DNA from: Legionellales bacterium
GTDB taxonomy: Bacteria > Pseudomonadota > Gammaproteobacteria > JAGOUN01
Assembly (NCBI GenBank): GCA_027486005.1
Contig: JAIXPZ010000050.1
Span: 1 to 64,000 of the forward strand
Direction of reading: 5' to 3'
DNA: 64,000 bases
Position 1 is the first letter of the stretch. Every line of letters starts with the position of its first letter. Under the pieces are notes generated by a model that had not been told where the DNA came from, did no database searches, and was given only the letters and a program-made list of their open reading frames with translations. A program made the position numbers and the translations under genes. Shown here piece after piece: positions 18,287 to 26,343 of this stretch.

Positions 18287-19024
18287 ATGTCATTAATTAA
18301 ACCTGTAGTCTGGGATTCGAAGCTTTTTGGTTTTCCGATAGCAGCACTTAACACTACAAAATTAACGGCAGACATTATGCCGTTAATCGCAACTGAAATT
18401 GCTCAACAAAAAATTCATATGCTGCAATATTTGTGCCCCTGTGATGATATTGCAAGTGTTTACCAGGCTGAAACAGAAAAGTTTCATTTTGTTGATATTC
18501 GCTTAACTTATCAAAAAAAATTAACTTCATCAGACATTACGCCTGAAACAAAAGACGATATTCATTTTGGCCTGGCCAATGAATCGCATATTCCCAAGTT
18601 AATGACTATCAGTGAAAGTCTTTACCAAGACACGCGTTACTATGCTGATCAACATTTCCCACGTGATAAAGTGCATATATTACATCAAACATGGCTTGCC
18701 AATGCAGTGCATGGCAAGTTTGATCATATTTGTTATTGTTTATTCATTGACAATAACCCCATCGGATTCTGTTCTGTACGTTATAATAATCAGCACACTG
18801 CAACACTAGGCCTATTTGGGATTGCCAAGGAACACCAACGAAAATCTCTTGGCAATTATTTATTACAACTTGCTTGCGCTGATTTATTCAGCAAAGGCTA
18901 CCAAGAAATTCTTGTGGTCACTCAAGGGAAAAATTATGGCGCGCAACGCACGTATCAAAGCAATGGCTTTAAAAGTTTGAAAGTCGAGATGTGGTATCAC
19001 AAATGGTTTTCTCATGGATCTTAA
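18287..19024 (+). CDS. GNAT-family N-acetyltransferase, WecD-like
   Basis: A 245-residue protein whose C-terminal half is a GNAT domain: the acetyl-CoA loop region reads GIAKEHQRKSLGNYLLQ, followed by EILVVTQGKNYGAQRTYQSNGF and an aromatic WYHKWF end. This arrangement, and the WDSKLFGFP start, resemble WecD/RffC, which acetylates an amino-dideoxy sugar nucleotide. It is the third gene of the ArnC/ArnD operon, with a strong AAAGGAG site. It may acetylate the amine of the sugar or its nucleotide precursor. A different substrate cannot be excluded. Confidence 0.75.
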   Translation: MSLIKPVVWDSKLFGFPIAALNTTKLTADIMPLIATEIAQQKIHMLQYLCPCDDIASVYQAETEKFHFVDIRLTYQKKLTSSDITPETKDDIHFGLANESHIPKLMTISESLYQDTRYYADQHFPRDKVHILHQTWLANAVHGKFDHICYCLFIDNNPIGFCSVRYNNQHTATLGLFGIAKEHQRKSLGNYLLQLACADLFSKGYQEILVVTQGKNYGAQRTYQSNGFKSLKVEMWYHKWFSHGS

Positions 19025-19060
19025 AAAATCCCAAGGAAAACTGAAAGTTGTCCAACCGAT

Positions 19061-19098
19061 AAATAATTAGACGCCCACCAATAAGCGTCTAATTATTT
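19061..19098. terminator. Bidirectional hairpin terminator
   Basis: A perfect 14-bp stem (AAATAATTAGACGC / GCGTCTAATTATTT) with a 10-nt loop lies between the convergent acetyltransferase gene and the unknown gene at 19138. The AT-rich outer stem can act as a T-tract in both directions. Confidence 0.75.
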
Positions 19099-19137
19099 GA
19101 ACTGATCGAATGAATCTAAACTTTTCCACCCTATATT

Positions 19138-20013
19138 TTACCCTGTTAAACCAGGTGCTGCGCCATCTGTCAACATTGCTTCAAGCTCCGGCTGAATATA
19201 ATGACGAGTTTTACCATCAAAAAAATCATCCGCTGTTAAGTGATTTCTCTCTAATGACTCAGAAAATACTGCTTGCATTTTTTCAGCATTTTTACCATGC
19301 ACCAGCGCATGCCTAATATCTAAACCCACCGCTGCTTTGAAGCCACCACGAAATCCAACAAATTCTCCATCAACAAACACTCGTCTTTCCTGTTGTTGTT
19401 TGCGTATTTCGTCTAACTCAGCAACAAAGTATTTAATAATAAAACCATCAATTTGATTTAAACGCTGCGCTTCTTCTGAACTATCGTCACGAGCAGATGT
19501 CAGAGTCGCCGCATCAAACGCACACCCAGAATAATCATCACCTCTTTGAAGAAACAAGAAATGGGCAACCTCTGGCATTTTTTCAGGCATAGAAATCATG
19601 CCAGTCGCAATAGCAGCACGTTGCATCAAACGAAGGCCTGAAGTAAATGCACCATCTACTTGAATATGCTGCACCGCTTCTTTTTTATTGTGAACAAATT
19701 CATAGCCTAAAAATACTTTTTCTATACCTTCCCCTTGCATAAGAGTTGTCGTACTGCGACCGTTTTCTGCCAAACGAGAATGAATCAACAAATTTGTTAA
19801 AATATGCAAGTTTTCTGGGTTTAAATGCGGAACAACATCAAGCACAAAGGCTCTTTTTTCAGCCATATTTGTAAATGAATAGGTTAGCAAAGCGGATACT
19901 ATTTCTTCTGTTGGAGTACTTTCTTTCAATAAAGTAGCCATTTGCTCTTTAGTAAGTGAATGAACTGGAGTGCTATCCGCGGCTTTGCCACCACCGGTAA
20001 GATAATTAAACAT
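19138..20013 (-). CDS. Protein of unknown function (possible secreted effector)
   Basis: No family was recognised in this 291-residue soluble protein. It has no signal peptide or membrane segment, is mostly helical in composition, and has a glycine-rich end (DGAAPGLTG). A Lys/Glu/Gln-rich segment near the middle (ELDEIRKQQQERR) may form a coiled coil. A weak ribosome-binding site precedes the ATG at 20013. In a Dot/Icm-bearing genome an unrecognised cytosolic-looking protein next to a TA locus could be an effector, but nothing in the sequence proves this. Confidence 0.6.
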   Translation of the reverse strand: MFNYLTGGGKAADSTPVHSLTKEQMATLLKESTPTEEIVSALLTYSFTNMAEKRAFVLDVVPHLNPENLHILTNLLIHSRLAENGRSTTTLMQGEGIEKVFLGYEFVHNKKEAVQHIQVDGAFTSGLRLMQRAAIATGMISMPEKMPEVAHFLFLQRGDDYSGCAFDAATLTSARDDSSEEAQRLNQIDGFIIKYFVAELDEIRKQQQERRVFVDGEFVGFRGGFKAAVGLDIRHALVHGKNAEKMQAVFSESLERNHLTADDFFDGKTRHYIQPELEAMLTDGAAPGLTG

Positions 20014-20076
20014 AGTAAAATCTCATTTAAAATTTAAAACTAAACGAAGCTTAACAGAGACGATCTTAACACGACC

Positions 20077-20712
20077 TTAAGCTTTAAAATGTCGAAGTAA
20101 TTTTCCTAACACTTTCCTGTGCAGTTTCCCACCTGATTGCTTTAACTGCCAGCGCGCGACTTCAGGAAAACAGAATAAAACCTCTAAGCGTTTCAGCGTA
20201 TTATGATCAACACTCTTGCCATCTTCGATGCGCTGTAAGGTGACTTTGCTGATATCAAACGCCAATCCAACATCATGTTGACTAATATCTAATTCCTTTC
20301 GCCATTGGATTAAATCCGCAACACTAAATTGATTTTCATACACCGCTTCAAAAATAAAACTTGATGGACCACGCCGCCCTATTGTCCCCAGCAAAACAAT
20401 AAGATTTTTTTCATCAACTGTAATGCTTTGTGATGCACAATAATCTGGATAAGCTGGATTATCGCGATCAGGAATTCTATCGAGAAAATAAGGAAATAAT
20501 TTTCCTTTTTCAGAAACATGCTGTAATTGAAACAGACTTAAATTAGGACCAAGCGAAATCGCTTGTTTAGAGTAAGCATATTTCTTATCGTAAATTAACT
20601 CATATTTATCTTGAACTTCATCGTAATTTAATTCACCGACATAAACTCTTCTTTTTATGCCTTCACGAAAAATCTGTAATTTATTACGATTTAGTTTAAG
20701 CTGACAATGCAT
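20077..20712 (-). CDS. HipS-like domain fused to a HipB-like HTH (antitoxin)
   Basis: Two parts are visible. Residues about 20-122 match the N-terminal subdomain of HipA kinases, the part that is a separate protein (HipS) in HipBST systems: RRVYVGELNYDE, then KLFPYFLDRIPDR and NLIVLLGTIGRRGPSSFIFE. Residues about 130-182 are an XRE-type helix-turn-helix (LIQWRKELDISQHDVGLAFDISKVTLQRIEDG) like HipB. One protein may therefore do both jobs: hold the kinase inactive and repress the operon. It starts inside the last 17 nt of the kinase gene, with GGAG upstream. Confidence 0.8.
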   Translation of the reverse strand: MHCQLKLNRNKLQIFREGIKRRVYVGELNYDEVQDKYELIYDKKYAYSKQAISLGPNLSLFQLQHVSEKGKLFPYFLDRIPDRDNPAYPDYCASQSITVDEKNLIVLLGTIGRRGPSSFIFEAVYENQFSVADLIQWRKELDISQHDVGLAFDISKVTLQRIEDGKSVDHNTLKRLEVLFCFPEVARWQLKQSGGKLHRKVLGKLLRHFKA

Positions 20713-21607
20713 TTTTTAGCTCCTGGAATCGCTTTTCAATAAGCTTTTTTATGGCATCTTTCATCAGGGCACTGCAAAAACTGTTGTCTATTCGATTATC
20801 AATTTGTACTCCAGCCATACCCCCTAGATGCCGATAGAACTCTTGAACTTTTTCGTTATATCCAAGCCTAATGAGCTCTTTTGCATAGTTAAACATATTT
20901 GGCTGCTTGATTGCTTGTGTGGCGATTTTTCCCACAGGATTAAAATCTGCTTTTAGCATAGCCCCTGATTCCAAACCAAGATAAGAAACGTTATCGTAAA
21001 TGGGAGAAAGAAAATATCTATTTGTCCCCGCTATGAAGGCTAAATTTCTACCGTGGCGATCATGATTACCAATTAAAGCATCAAACAATATAGTCTTGAT
21101 CAAAACTTCCACATAAATAGGTTGCTGTGTTCTTTCTCTGATGACCTTGATCAACCCTTCACACGTATGCTGCTCATCCGGTCTAAAGTGACAAATATGT
21201 TGAAGATCTTCGCCTAACTCGGGCTTAACAAAATTCTTGGTAATGAATACTCTCTCACCGTTAAATTCAATAAAATAAAAGGGAGCGACATTAATATTTA
21301 GTACTTCCGCAATTTGATTACACAGATACTCCACATCAGGCAACTCTGGCGCCTGAGTTTGCTTCATTTTAAATATATAGCTTTCTCCATTAAGCTCAGC
21401 AGAATATTTTTTAAATTTTCCCTGAAAAAAACTGTCATTTTGCGGTGTAAAATCTCTTCCAGAACTAGAAGATGTGCTGACATTTTGTAAGCCCATAAAT
21501 TCAGTGTTTTTATCAACATGAAACCATGCAGCAAAGCAGTCAGAATGAAGCCCATACCGAGCTTTCGCTGGATCTTCAATAGGTAATAGGCATTTTAAGC
21601 ATTTCAT
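20696..21607 (-). CDS. HipT-like Ser/Thr kinase toxin (HipA without its N-terminal subdomain)
   Basis: A 303-residue HipA-family kinase that lacks the usual N-terminal subdomain. It begins with a cysteine motif (C3, C6, C24), has K80 as the ATP lysine, the catalytic loop IGNHDRHGRN with D183, and the metal-binding D205 (SPIYDN). HipT toxins inactivate aminoacyl-tRNA synthesis by phosphorylating a synthetase (HipA: GltX; HipT: TrpS). The glycine-rich loop where other HipT/HipA proteins autophosphorylate reads SFFQGKFKKYS here, an unusual form. RBS GAGAGGTG; the gene is first in the operon, before its antitoxin. Confidence 0.82.
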   Translation of the reverse strand: MKCLKCLLPIEDPAKARYGLHSDCFAAWFHVDKNTEFMGLQNVSTSSSSGRDFTPQNDSFFQGKFKKYSAELNGESYIFKMKQTQAPELPDVEYLCNQIAEVLNINVAPFYFIEFNGERVFITKNFVKPELGEDLQHICHFRPDEQHTCEGLIKVIRERTQQPIYVEVLIKTILFDALIGNHDRHGRNLAFIAGTNRYFLSPIYDNVSYLGLESGAMLKADFNPVGKIATQAIKQPNMFNYAKELIRLGYNEKVQEFYRHLGGMAGVQIDNRIDNSFCSALMKDAIKKLIEKRFQELKNALSA

Positions 21608-21638
21608 CGGGCACCTCTCTAGTTACCCAATTATAGTA

Positions 21639-21656
21639 TGATTTACATATAAATCA
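21639..21656 (-). promoter_or_regulatory. Operator-like inverted repeat of the HipT operon
   Basis: TGATTTA and TAAATCA form a perfect 7-bp inverted repeat with a 4-bp spacer about 32 bp upstream of the kinase gene. It is a plausible site for the HTH domain of the partner protein. Confidence 0.45.
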
Positions 21657-21721
21657 ATCTTGGTTGATATCCACATGAATCAATTACAGAATGGTTTATA
21701 TAGATATCATGATATGCGCCT

Positions 21722-23074
21722 CTAGATCAACGACATCCCTCGCCCAATCCCAGAATACAAAAAGCCCGCACGTTGCATTTCCTGTGGATCATAGACATTA
21801 CGGCCATCAATAATCACAGCTTGCTTCAATTTCGTTTTAATAATTTCTAGGTCTGGGTATAAAAACGATTTCCATTCGGTTAAAACAACCAGTATTTCAG
21901 CACCATCCAATGCAGCATACTGACTATCAACAATAGTCAAACGCCCAGAAGAAAAATAGCCTTCTGGAAACATACGTTTTGCGCTTTCTTTGGCAACAGG
22001 ATCATAGGCCACAATTTTTGCGCCTGCGCGAATCATTTCTTGAATAAATACCAATGAAGAAGCTTCACGCATATCATCAGTTTCTGGTTTAAACGCCAAA
22101 CCCCACACCGCTATTTTTATGCCCGTCAGATTTTCACCCAATACTCGAAATACTTTTTGTACTAGCACGTGTTTTTGCAAAGCATTTCGCGCTTCAACTG
22201 CTTCTAAAATAATAGGATCATAGCCCTGTTCTTTTGCCATCCCGACTAATGCTTTAACATCTTTGGGAAAACAAGAACCGCCGTAACCACAACCTGGAAA
22301 TAAAAACTTTTCACCGACGCGTGAATCACTGCCAATGCCTTGTCGAACATTGTCGACATCCACGCCTAATTTTTCACACATGCCCGCAATTTCATTCATA
22401 AAAGAAATACGTGTGGCCAACATTGCGTTTACAGCATACTTTGTCATTTCGGCATCTTTCACCGCCATATATAAAATCTTTCCACCGTGATTACGAATAA
22501 TAGGAGCGTACAATTGCGCCATCATGGCTTTGGCTTTTTCAGAAGGATAGCCGACCACCAAACGATCGGGTTTCATGAAGTCTTCAATCGCTGCGCCCTC
22601 TTTTAAAAACTCGGGATTACTCACGACATCAAACTGTAAATCTTTCAAGCCACGCTTATCCAACTCTTCTTGGACTGCCGCATGCACTTGATCCGCCACT
22701 CCGACGGGCACCGTCGATTTGTCAACAATAACGCAATATTGATTAATTTGACGACCAATCATGCGAACTGCAGCTAACACATATTGTAAATCTGCAAAGC
22801 CATTTTCATCACTGGGTGTACCCACTGCCACATAATAAATTTCAGAAGATTCTTTCTGCACACATAAGTCTGTAATGAATTCTAATCGGCTTTCGGCTTG
22901 ATTACGCTTAACCAGAGTCTCGAGACCTGGCTCATAAATAGGGATCTCGCCTCGCTTTAAGGCTGCAATTTTATCACTATTAATATCCATACAAGTCACA
23001 TGGTTACCCAACTCGGCTAAACACGCTCCTGTGACTAAACCGACATAACCTGTTCCCAACACTGTAATTCTCAT
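21722..23074 (-). CDS. ugd: UDP-glucose 6-dehydrogenase
   Basis: Oxidises UDP-glucose to UDP-glucuronate with two NAD, supplying envelope polysaccharides and, in other species, aminoarabinose. The N-terminal NAD fold (VLGTGYVGLVTGACLAELG), the central domain, the catalytic cysteine in CGYGGSCFPKDVKAL and the UDP-binding C-terminal domain (VWGLAFKPETDDMREASS) are all present at normal length (450). RBS AAGGA. No other hexuronate genes flank it; arnA/arnB homologues are not in the window. Confidence 0.95.
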   Translation of the reverse strand: MRITVLGTGYVGLVTGACLAELGNHVTCMDINSDKIAALKRGEIPIYEPGLETLVKRNQAESRLEFITDLCVQKESSEIYYVAVGTPSDENGFADLQYVLAAVRMIGRQINQYCVIVDKSTVPVGVADQVHAAVQEELDKRGLKDLQFDVVSNPEFLKEGAAIEDFMKPDRLVVGYPSEKAKAMMAQLYAPIIRNHGGKILYMAVKDAEMTKYAVNAMLATRISFMNEIAGMCEKLGVDVDNVRQGIGSDSRVGEKFLFPGCGYGGSCFPKDVKALVGMAKEQGYDPIILEAVEARNALQKHVLVQKVFRVLGENLTGIKIAVWGLAFKPETDDMREASSLVFIQEMIRAGAKIVAYDPVAKESAKRMFPEGYFSSGRLTIVDSQYAALDGAEILVVLTEWKSFLYPDLEIIKTKLKQAVIIDGRNVYDPQEMQRAGFLYSGIGRGMSLI

Positions 23075-23234
23075 GTCCTTTTTCCATCCTTATTAGTGTC
23101 TAACTCGATAAATCGTATCATTTACAAAAAAAAAAATCACGCTAATTGAAACGGTCAATCAATTCACCACTACTGTAAATCGAATATCACTATGTTATGA
23201 TCCTTGGCTATTATTTCGCAGCGGGAGAAATTAA

Positions 23235-24473
23235 ATGCGCAAGCTTATTATTGTTACTTTGTTGGGATTGTCCTGTCTATTTGTCGAGCAAACCACTTTT
23301 TCACAAGACAGCTCACCAATTCCTGATTCAACGCTCTCACTGCCTCTTCCGACGCAAACCAGCGCGCCGCAGCAGCCAGTGTTAATTCCTAAAGCGCCGA
23401 CTATTGATGCCAAGGGTTATGTGCTTATGGATGTTGCCACCGGTAACATTATTGCACAAAGCAATATGGATGAAAGATTGGAGCCCGCGAGCTTAACAAA
23501 ACTAATGTCGACTTACGTTGTCTTTGGCGCATTACAAAGCAAAACGATTACTCTGGATGACCAAGTCAGAGTGAGTGAAACCGCATGGCATGCTGAAGGG
23601 TCACGCATGTTCATTAAAGAAGGCGATAATGTAAAAGTCAGCGATTTGATTCAAGGTGATATCGTTGCATCAGGCAATGATGCCACCATCGCATTATCAG
23701 AACATGTTGCCGGCAGCGAAGCTAGCTTTGTTGAAATGATGAACTCACAAGCGCAACGCTTGGGAATGACTAGCTCACATTTTGTCGATGCCACAGGATT
23801 ACCTGCAGATGATCACTACACCACGCCCAAAGATTTATCTATTTTGGCTAGAGCCATTATTCTTAATTTCCCTGACCAATATCATTGGTTTTCAGAAAAA
23901 TGGTTTGATTACGCCGGCATCAAGCAACCGAATCGCAACCGATTATTGTGGCAATATCCTGGCACTGACGGCTTGAAAACAGGTCACACTGACGCAGCAG
24001 GTTATTGTTTGATTGCTTCAGCCGTAAAAGATAACACTCGATTATTGGCAGTTGTCATGGGTGCCCCGTCCGATAAAGAACGCGCCGCTGACGCTATTAA
24101 GTTGTTCACTTATGGTTTTAGATTTTTTCAAAGCACCAAACTCTATGATGCGAATGTAGAATTAACCACGACACGTGTTTGGAAAGGCGAAAAACAAAAC
24201 GTTAAATTAGGTATAGCAGCACCGATCAATGTCACTCTGCCAGTGGGAGCACAAAAACTGGTAAAAACAGCCATTGAAGTCAATCCAAATATTGTCGCTC
24301 CTATCGTAAAAGGGCAGACATATGGCAAAGTAACCGCGAGCTATGAAGGCAAAGTGGTTGCAACGGCTCCTTTAATCGCTTTAGAAGATATTTCAAAGGG
24401 AGGATTCTTCCGCGGAATTTCTGACAGCATCTCCAAAGCTTTTCATCGACTCTTTGAAAAAGAACAAAACTAA
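23235..24473 (+). CDS. dacA: D-alanyl-D-alanine carboxypeptidase (PBP5/6 type)
   Basis: A low-molecular-mass penicillin-binding protein that trims the terminal D-Ala from peptidoglycan stems in the periplasm. A signal peptide (about residues 1-23) and a Pro/Ser-rich linker lead to the active-site motifs S86-L-T-K89, S146-G-N148 and K248-T-G250. The C-terminal domain ends with an amphipathic helix (SDSISKAFHRLFEK) for membrane association. RBS GGGAG. It heads the dacA-dat-ybeD-lipB-lssY run and is divergent from ugd. Confidence 0.95.
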   Translation: MRKLIIVTLLGLSCLFVEQTTFSQDSSPIPDSTLSLPLPTQTSAPQQPVLIPKAPTIDAKGYVLMDVATGNIIAQSNMDERLEPASLTKLMSTYVVFGALQSKTITLDDQVRVSETAWHAEGSRMFIKEGDNVKVSDLIQGDIVASGNDATIALSEHVAGSEASFVEMMNSQAQRLGMTSSHFVDATGLPADDHYTTPKDLSILARAIILNFPDQYHWFSEKWFDYAGIKQPNRNRLLWQYPGTDGLKTGHTDAAGYCLIASAVKDNTRLLAVVMGAPSDKERAADAIKLFTYGFRFFQSTKLYDANVELTTTRVWKGEKQNVKLGIAAPINVTLPVGAQKLVKTAIEVNPNIVAPIVKGQTYGKVTASYEGKVVATAPLIALEDISKGGFFRGISDSISKAFHRLFEKEQN

Positions 24474-24508
24474 GACAAGAACAAAACAACCTCTAGAGCG
24501 AGTAATTA

Positions 24509-25366
24509 ATGAGTAATACTAAAGGGCACATGGTTTATTTGAATGGCGAATATCTTGACTTACAAAAAGCCAAGATATCTGTTTTAGATCGAGGCTTTCT
24601 ATTTGGCGATAGCGTTTATGAAGTCATTCCTGTTTATAATCATCGACCCTTTGCTGCAAAGCAACATCTCGATCGTTTAACTAAAAGTCTTACGGCCATT
24701 CATATGGATTCTCCTTTGGATCATGATAGCTGGATTGAAATATTTGATCGCGTTTTAGCGTCTTCAGCATTAACCGATAAAATGCTTTATATACAAGTCA
24801 CTCGAGGCGCTTATCCTTCTCGTGGTCATGCGATTCCTGATGACGTCACTCCAACAGTACTCGTTGCAGCGCTTCCAACCACGCGCAGGTATGTATTGGA
24901 AGGTGTTAATGTCATTACAGTTAAAGATCAACGCTGGGCAAATTGCCGCATAAAAGCCACGACGCTATTACCTAACGTACTAGCAAAAGACGCCGCTCAA
25001 CGTGTTTCAACGCATGATGCTATTTTTGTTAAAGATGGGTTCGCACTAGAGGGCACCGCCAGCAATCTTTTTATGGTAAAAGATAACACCGTTTTCACTT
25101 CTCCTTTATCCGCCAATATTCTTCCAGGCATTACTCGCAGTATTGTGATCGATATTTTAAAAACGCATCACATTGCGATTGAAGAAAAAATGATTACGCT
25201 GGATGAACTGAAAAAAGCAGATGAAATATGGCTAACAGGCTCAGTACAAGAAATTGTTCCGGTCGTATTATTGGATCATTGTGCGGTTGCTGACGGAATA
25301 GTCGGTCCAATGTGGAAACGCATCACTCGGCTTTATGCCGACAGAGTAGAACAAGAGACTACCTAG
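24509..25366 (+). CDS. dat: D-amino acid (D-alanine) aminotransferase
   Basis: A fold-type IV PLP enzyme interconverting D-Ala and other D-amino acids, linking D-glutamate and D-alanine supply for the cell wall. The PLP lysine is K149 (CRIKATTLLPNVLAK), and the D-specific carboxylate trap QVTRGAYPSRGHAIP (R99, R105, H107) argues for Dat rather than branched-chain aminotransferase. It sits between dacA and ybeD with a short gap on both sides, so D-Ala removal and recycling may be co-expressed. Confidence 0.88.
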   Translation: MSNTKGHMVYLNGEYLDLQKAKISVLDRGFLFGDSVYEVIPVYNHRPFAAKQHLDRLTKSLTAIHMDSPLDHDSWIEIFDRVLASSALTDKMLYIQVTRGAYPSRGHAIPDDVTPTVLVAALPTTRRYVLEGVNVITVKDQRWANCRIKATTLLPNVLAKDAAQRVSTHDAIFVKDGFALEGTASNLFMVKDNTVFTSPLSANILPGITRSIVIDILKTHHIAIEEKMITLDELKKADEIWLTGSVQEIVPVVLLDHCAVADGIVGPMWKRITRLYADRVEQETT

Positions 25367-25369
25367 ACC

Positions 25370-25657
25370 ATGACTGAGCAATATGAACAACCGTCGGCTA
25401 CATCGATCCTCGAATTTCCTTGTGCGTTTACGATTAAAGCCGTCGGGAAAGCCACACCTGAATTTGAAAGCGCTGTATTAGACATTATAAAACAACATGC
25501 AAATGATTTGCTCAATGAACACTCTGTTCGACAACGCTATAGTCGCGATAAAAATTATCTCGCTCTAAGTATTACCATTCAAGCACAGAGCAAAGCACAA
25601 TTAGACGCGATTTATCAAGATTTAACGAAAGAGCCGCTAGTGAAAATGGCGTTGTAG
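25370..25657 (+). CDS. ybeD: YbeD (DUF493) family protein
   Basis: A 95-residue protein with the DUF493 pattern ([25 protein letters not shown] near the start, [23 protein letters not shown] towards the end), an ACT-like fold. In E. coli the gene lies between dacA and lipB, as here. The biochemical role is unknown. It begins 3 nt after dat. Confidence 0.9.
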   Translation: MTEQYEQPSATSILEFPCAFTIKAVGKATPEFESAVLDIIKQHANDLLNEHSVRQRYSRDKNYLALSITIQAQSKAQLDAIYQDLTKEPLVKMAL

Positions 25658-25667
25658 CGGGTTGATT

Positions 25668-26309
25668 ATGAAAATAAAATATCTCGGCCTACAAGATTTT
25701 TCTACTATCTGGCAAGCGATGCATGACTTCACCCTGAATCGTGATGAAAACACTGAGGATGAATTGTGGGTACTGCAACATACTCCAGTGTTCACTCAGG
25801 GGCAAGCGGGTAAGCCCGAGCATATTTTAAATCCGCATGAAATCCCTGTGATTGCGACAGACAGGGGTGGACAAGTGACCTATCATGGGCCTGGGCAAGT
25901 GGTCGTATATATTTTATATGATTTAAAGCGCGCCAAAATGGGCATACGTCAACTCGTTTCTTCCCTTGAACAGGGAGTTATTCAATTGCTAGCACAGTAC
26001 AGAATTGATGCAAAAAATCACTGCGACCGCCCCGGCGTCTATATTCAAGAAAAAAAAATTGCTTCGATTGGGTTACGTGTTAAAAGAGGATGCAGCTTCC
26101 ACGGTGTTAGTTTTAATGTTGCCATGGACTTAACGCCTTTTACTTATATTAACCCCTGTGGTTATGCTCAATTAAAAATGACACAACTCTCAAATTTTGT
26201 CCAAAACGTAGATATTGAAAAAATTCAACACAATTTAGCTGATGCCCTTGCTAACTGCATCCGAAACAATAGCAAAAGCAGTTGCGCTCAACGCCCTCCC
26301 TCGGGATAA
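25668..26309 (+). CDS. lipB: Lipoyl(octanoyl) transferase
   Basis: Transfers octanoate from acyl-carrier protein to lipoyl domains, the first step of lipoate assembly. The motif [12 protein letters not shown], the lysine region [12 protein letters not shown] with the SFHGVSFN segment, and the catalytic cysteine in INPCGY are present. The ATG at 25668 is chosen over a TTG six bases upstream. lipA, which often follows, is not in the window. Confidence 0.94.
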   Translation: MKIKYLGLQDFSTIWQAMHDFTLNRDENTEDELWVLQHTPVFTQGQAGKPEHILNPHEIPVIATDRGGQVTYHGPGQVVVYILYDLKRAKMGIRQLVSSLEQGVIQLLAQYRIDAKNHCDRPGVYIQEKKIASIGLRVKRGCSFHGVSFNVAMDLTPFTYINPCGYAQLKMTQLSNFVQNVDIEKIQHNLADALANCIRNNSKSSCAQRPPSG

Positions 26310-26343
26310 TTGCCCATCGCAAAAAACTAGCCAGGAGTACCTA

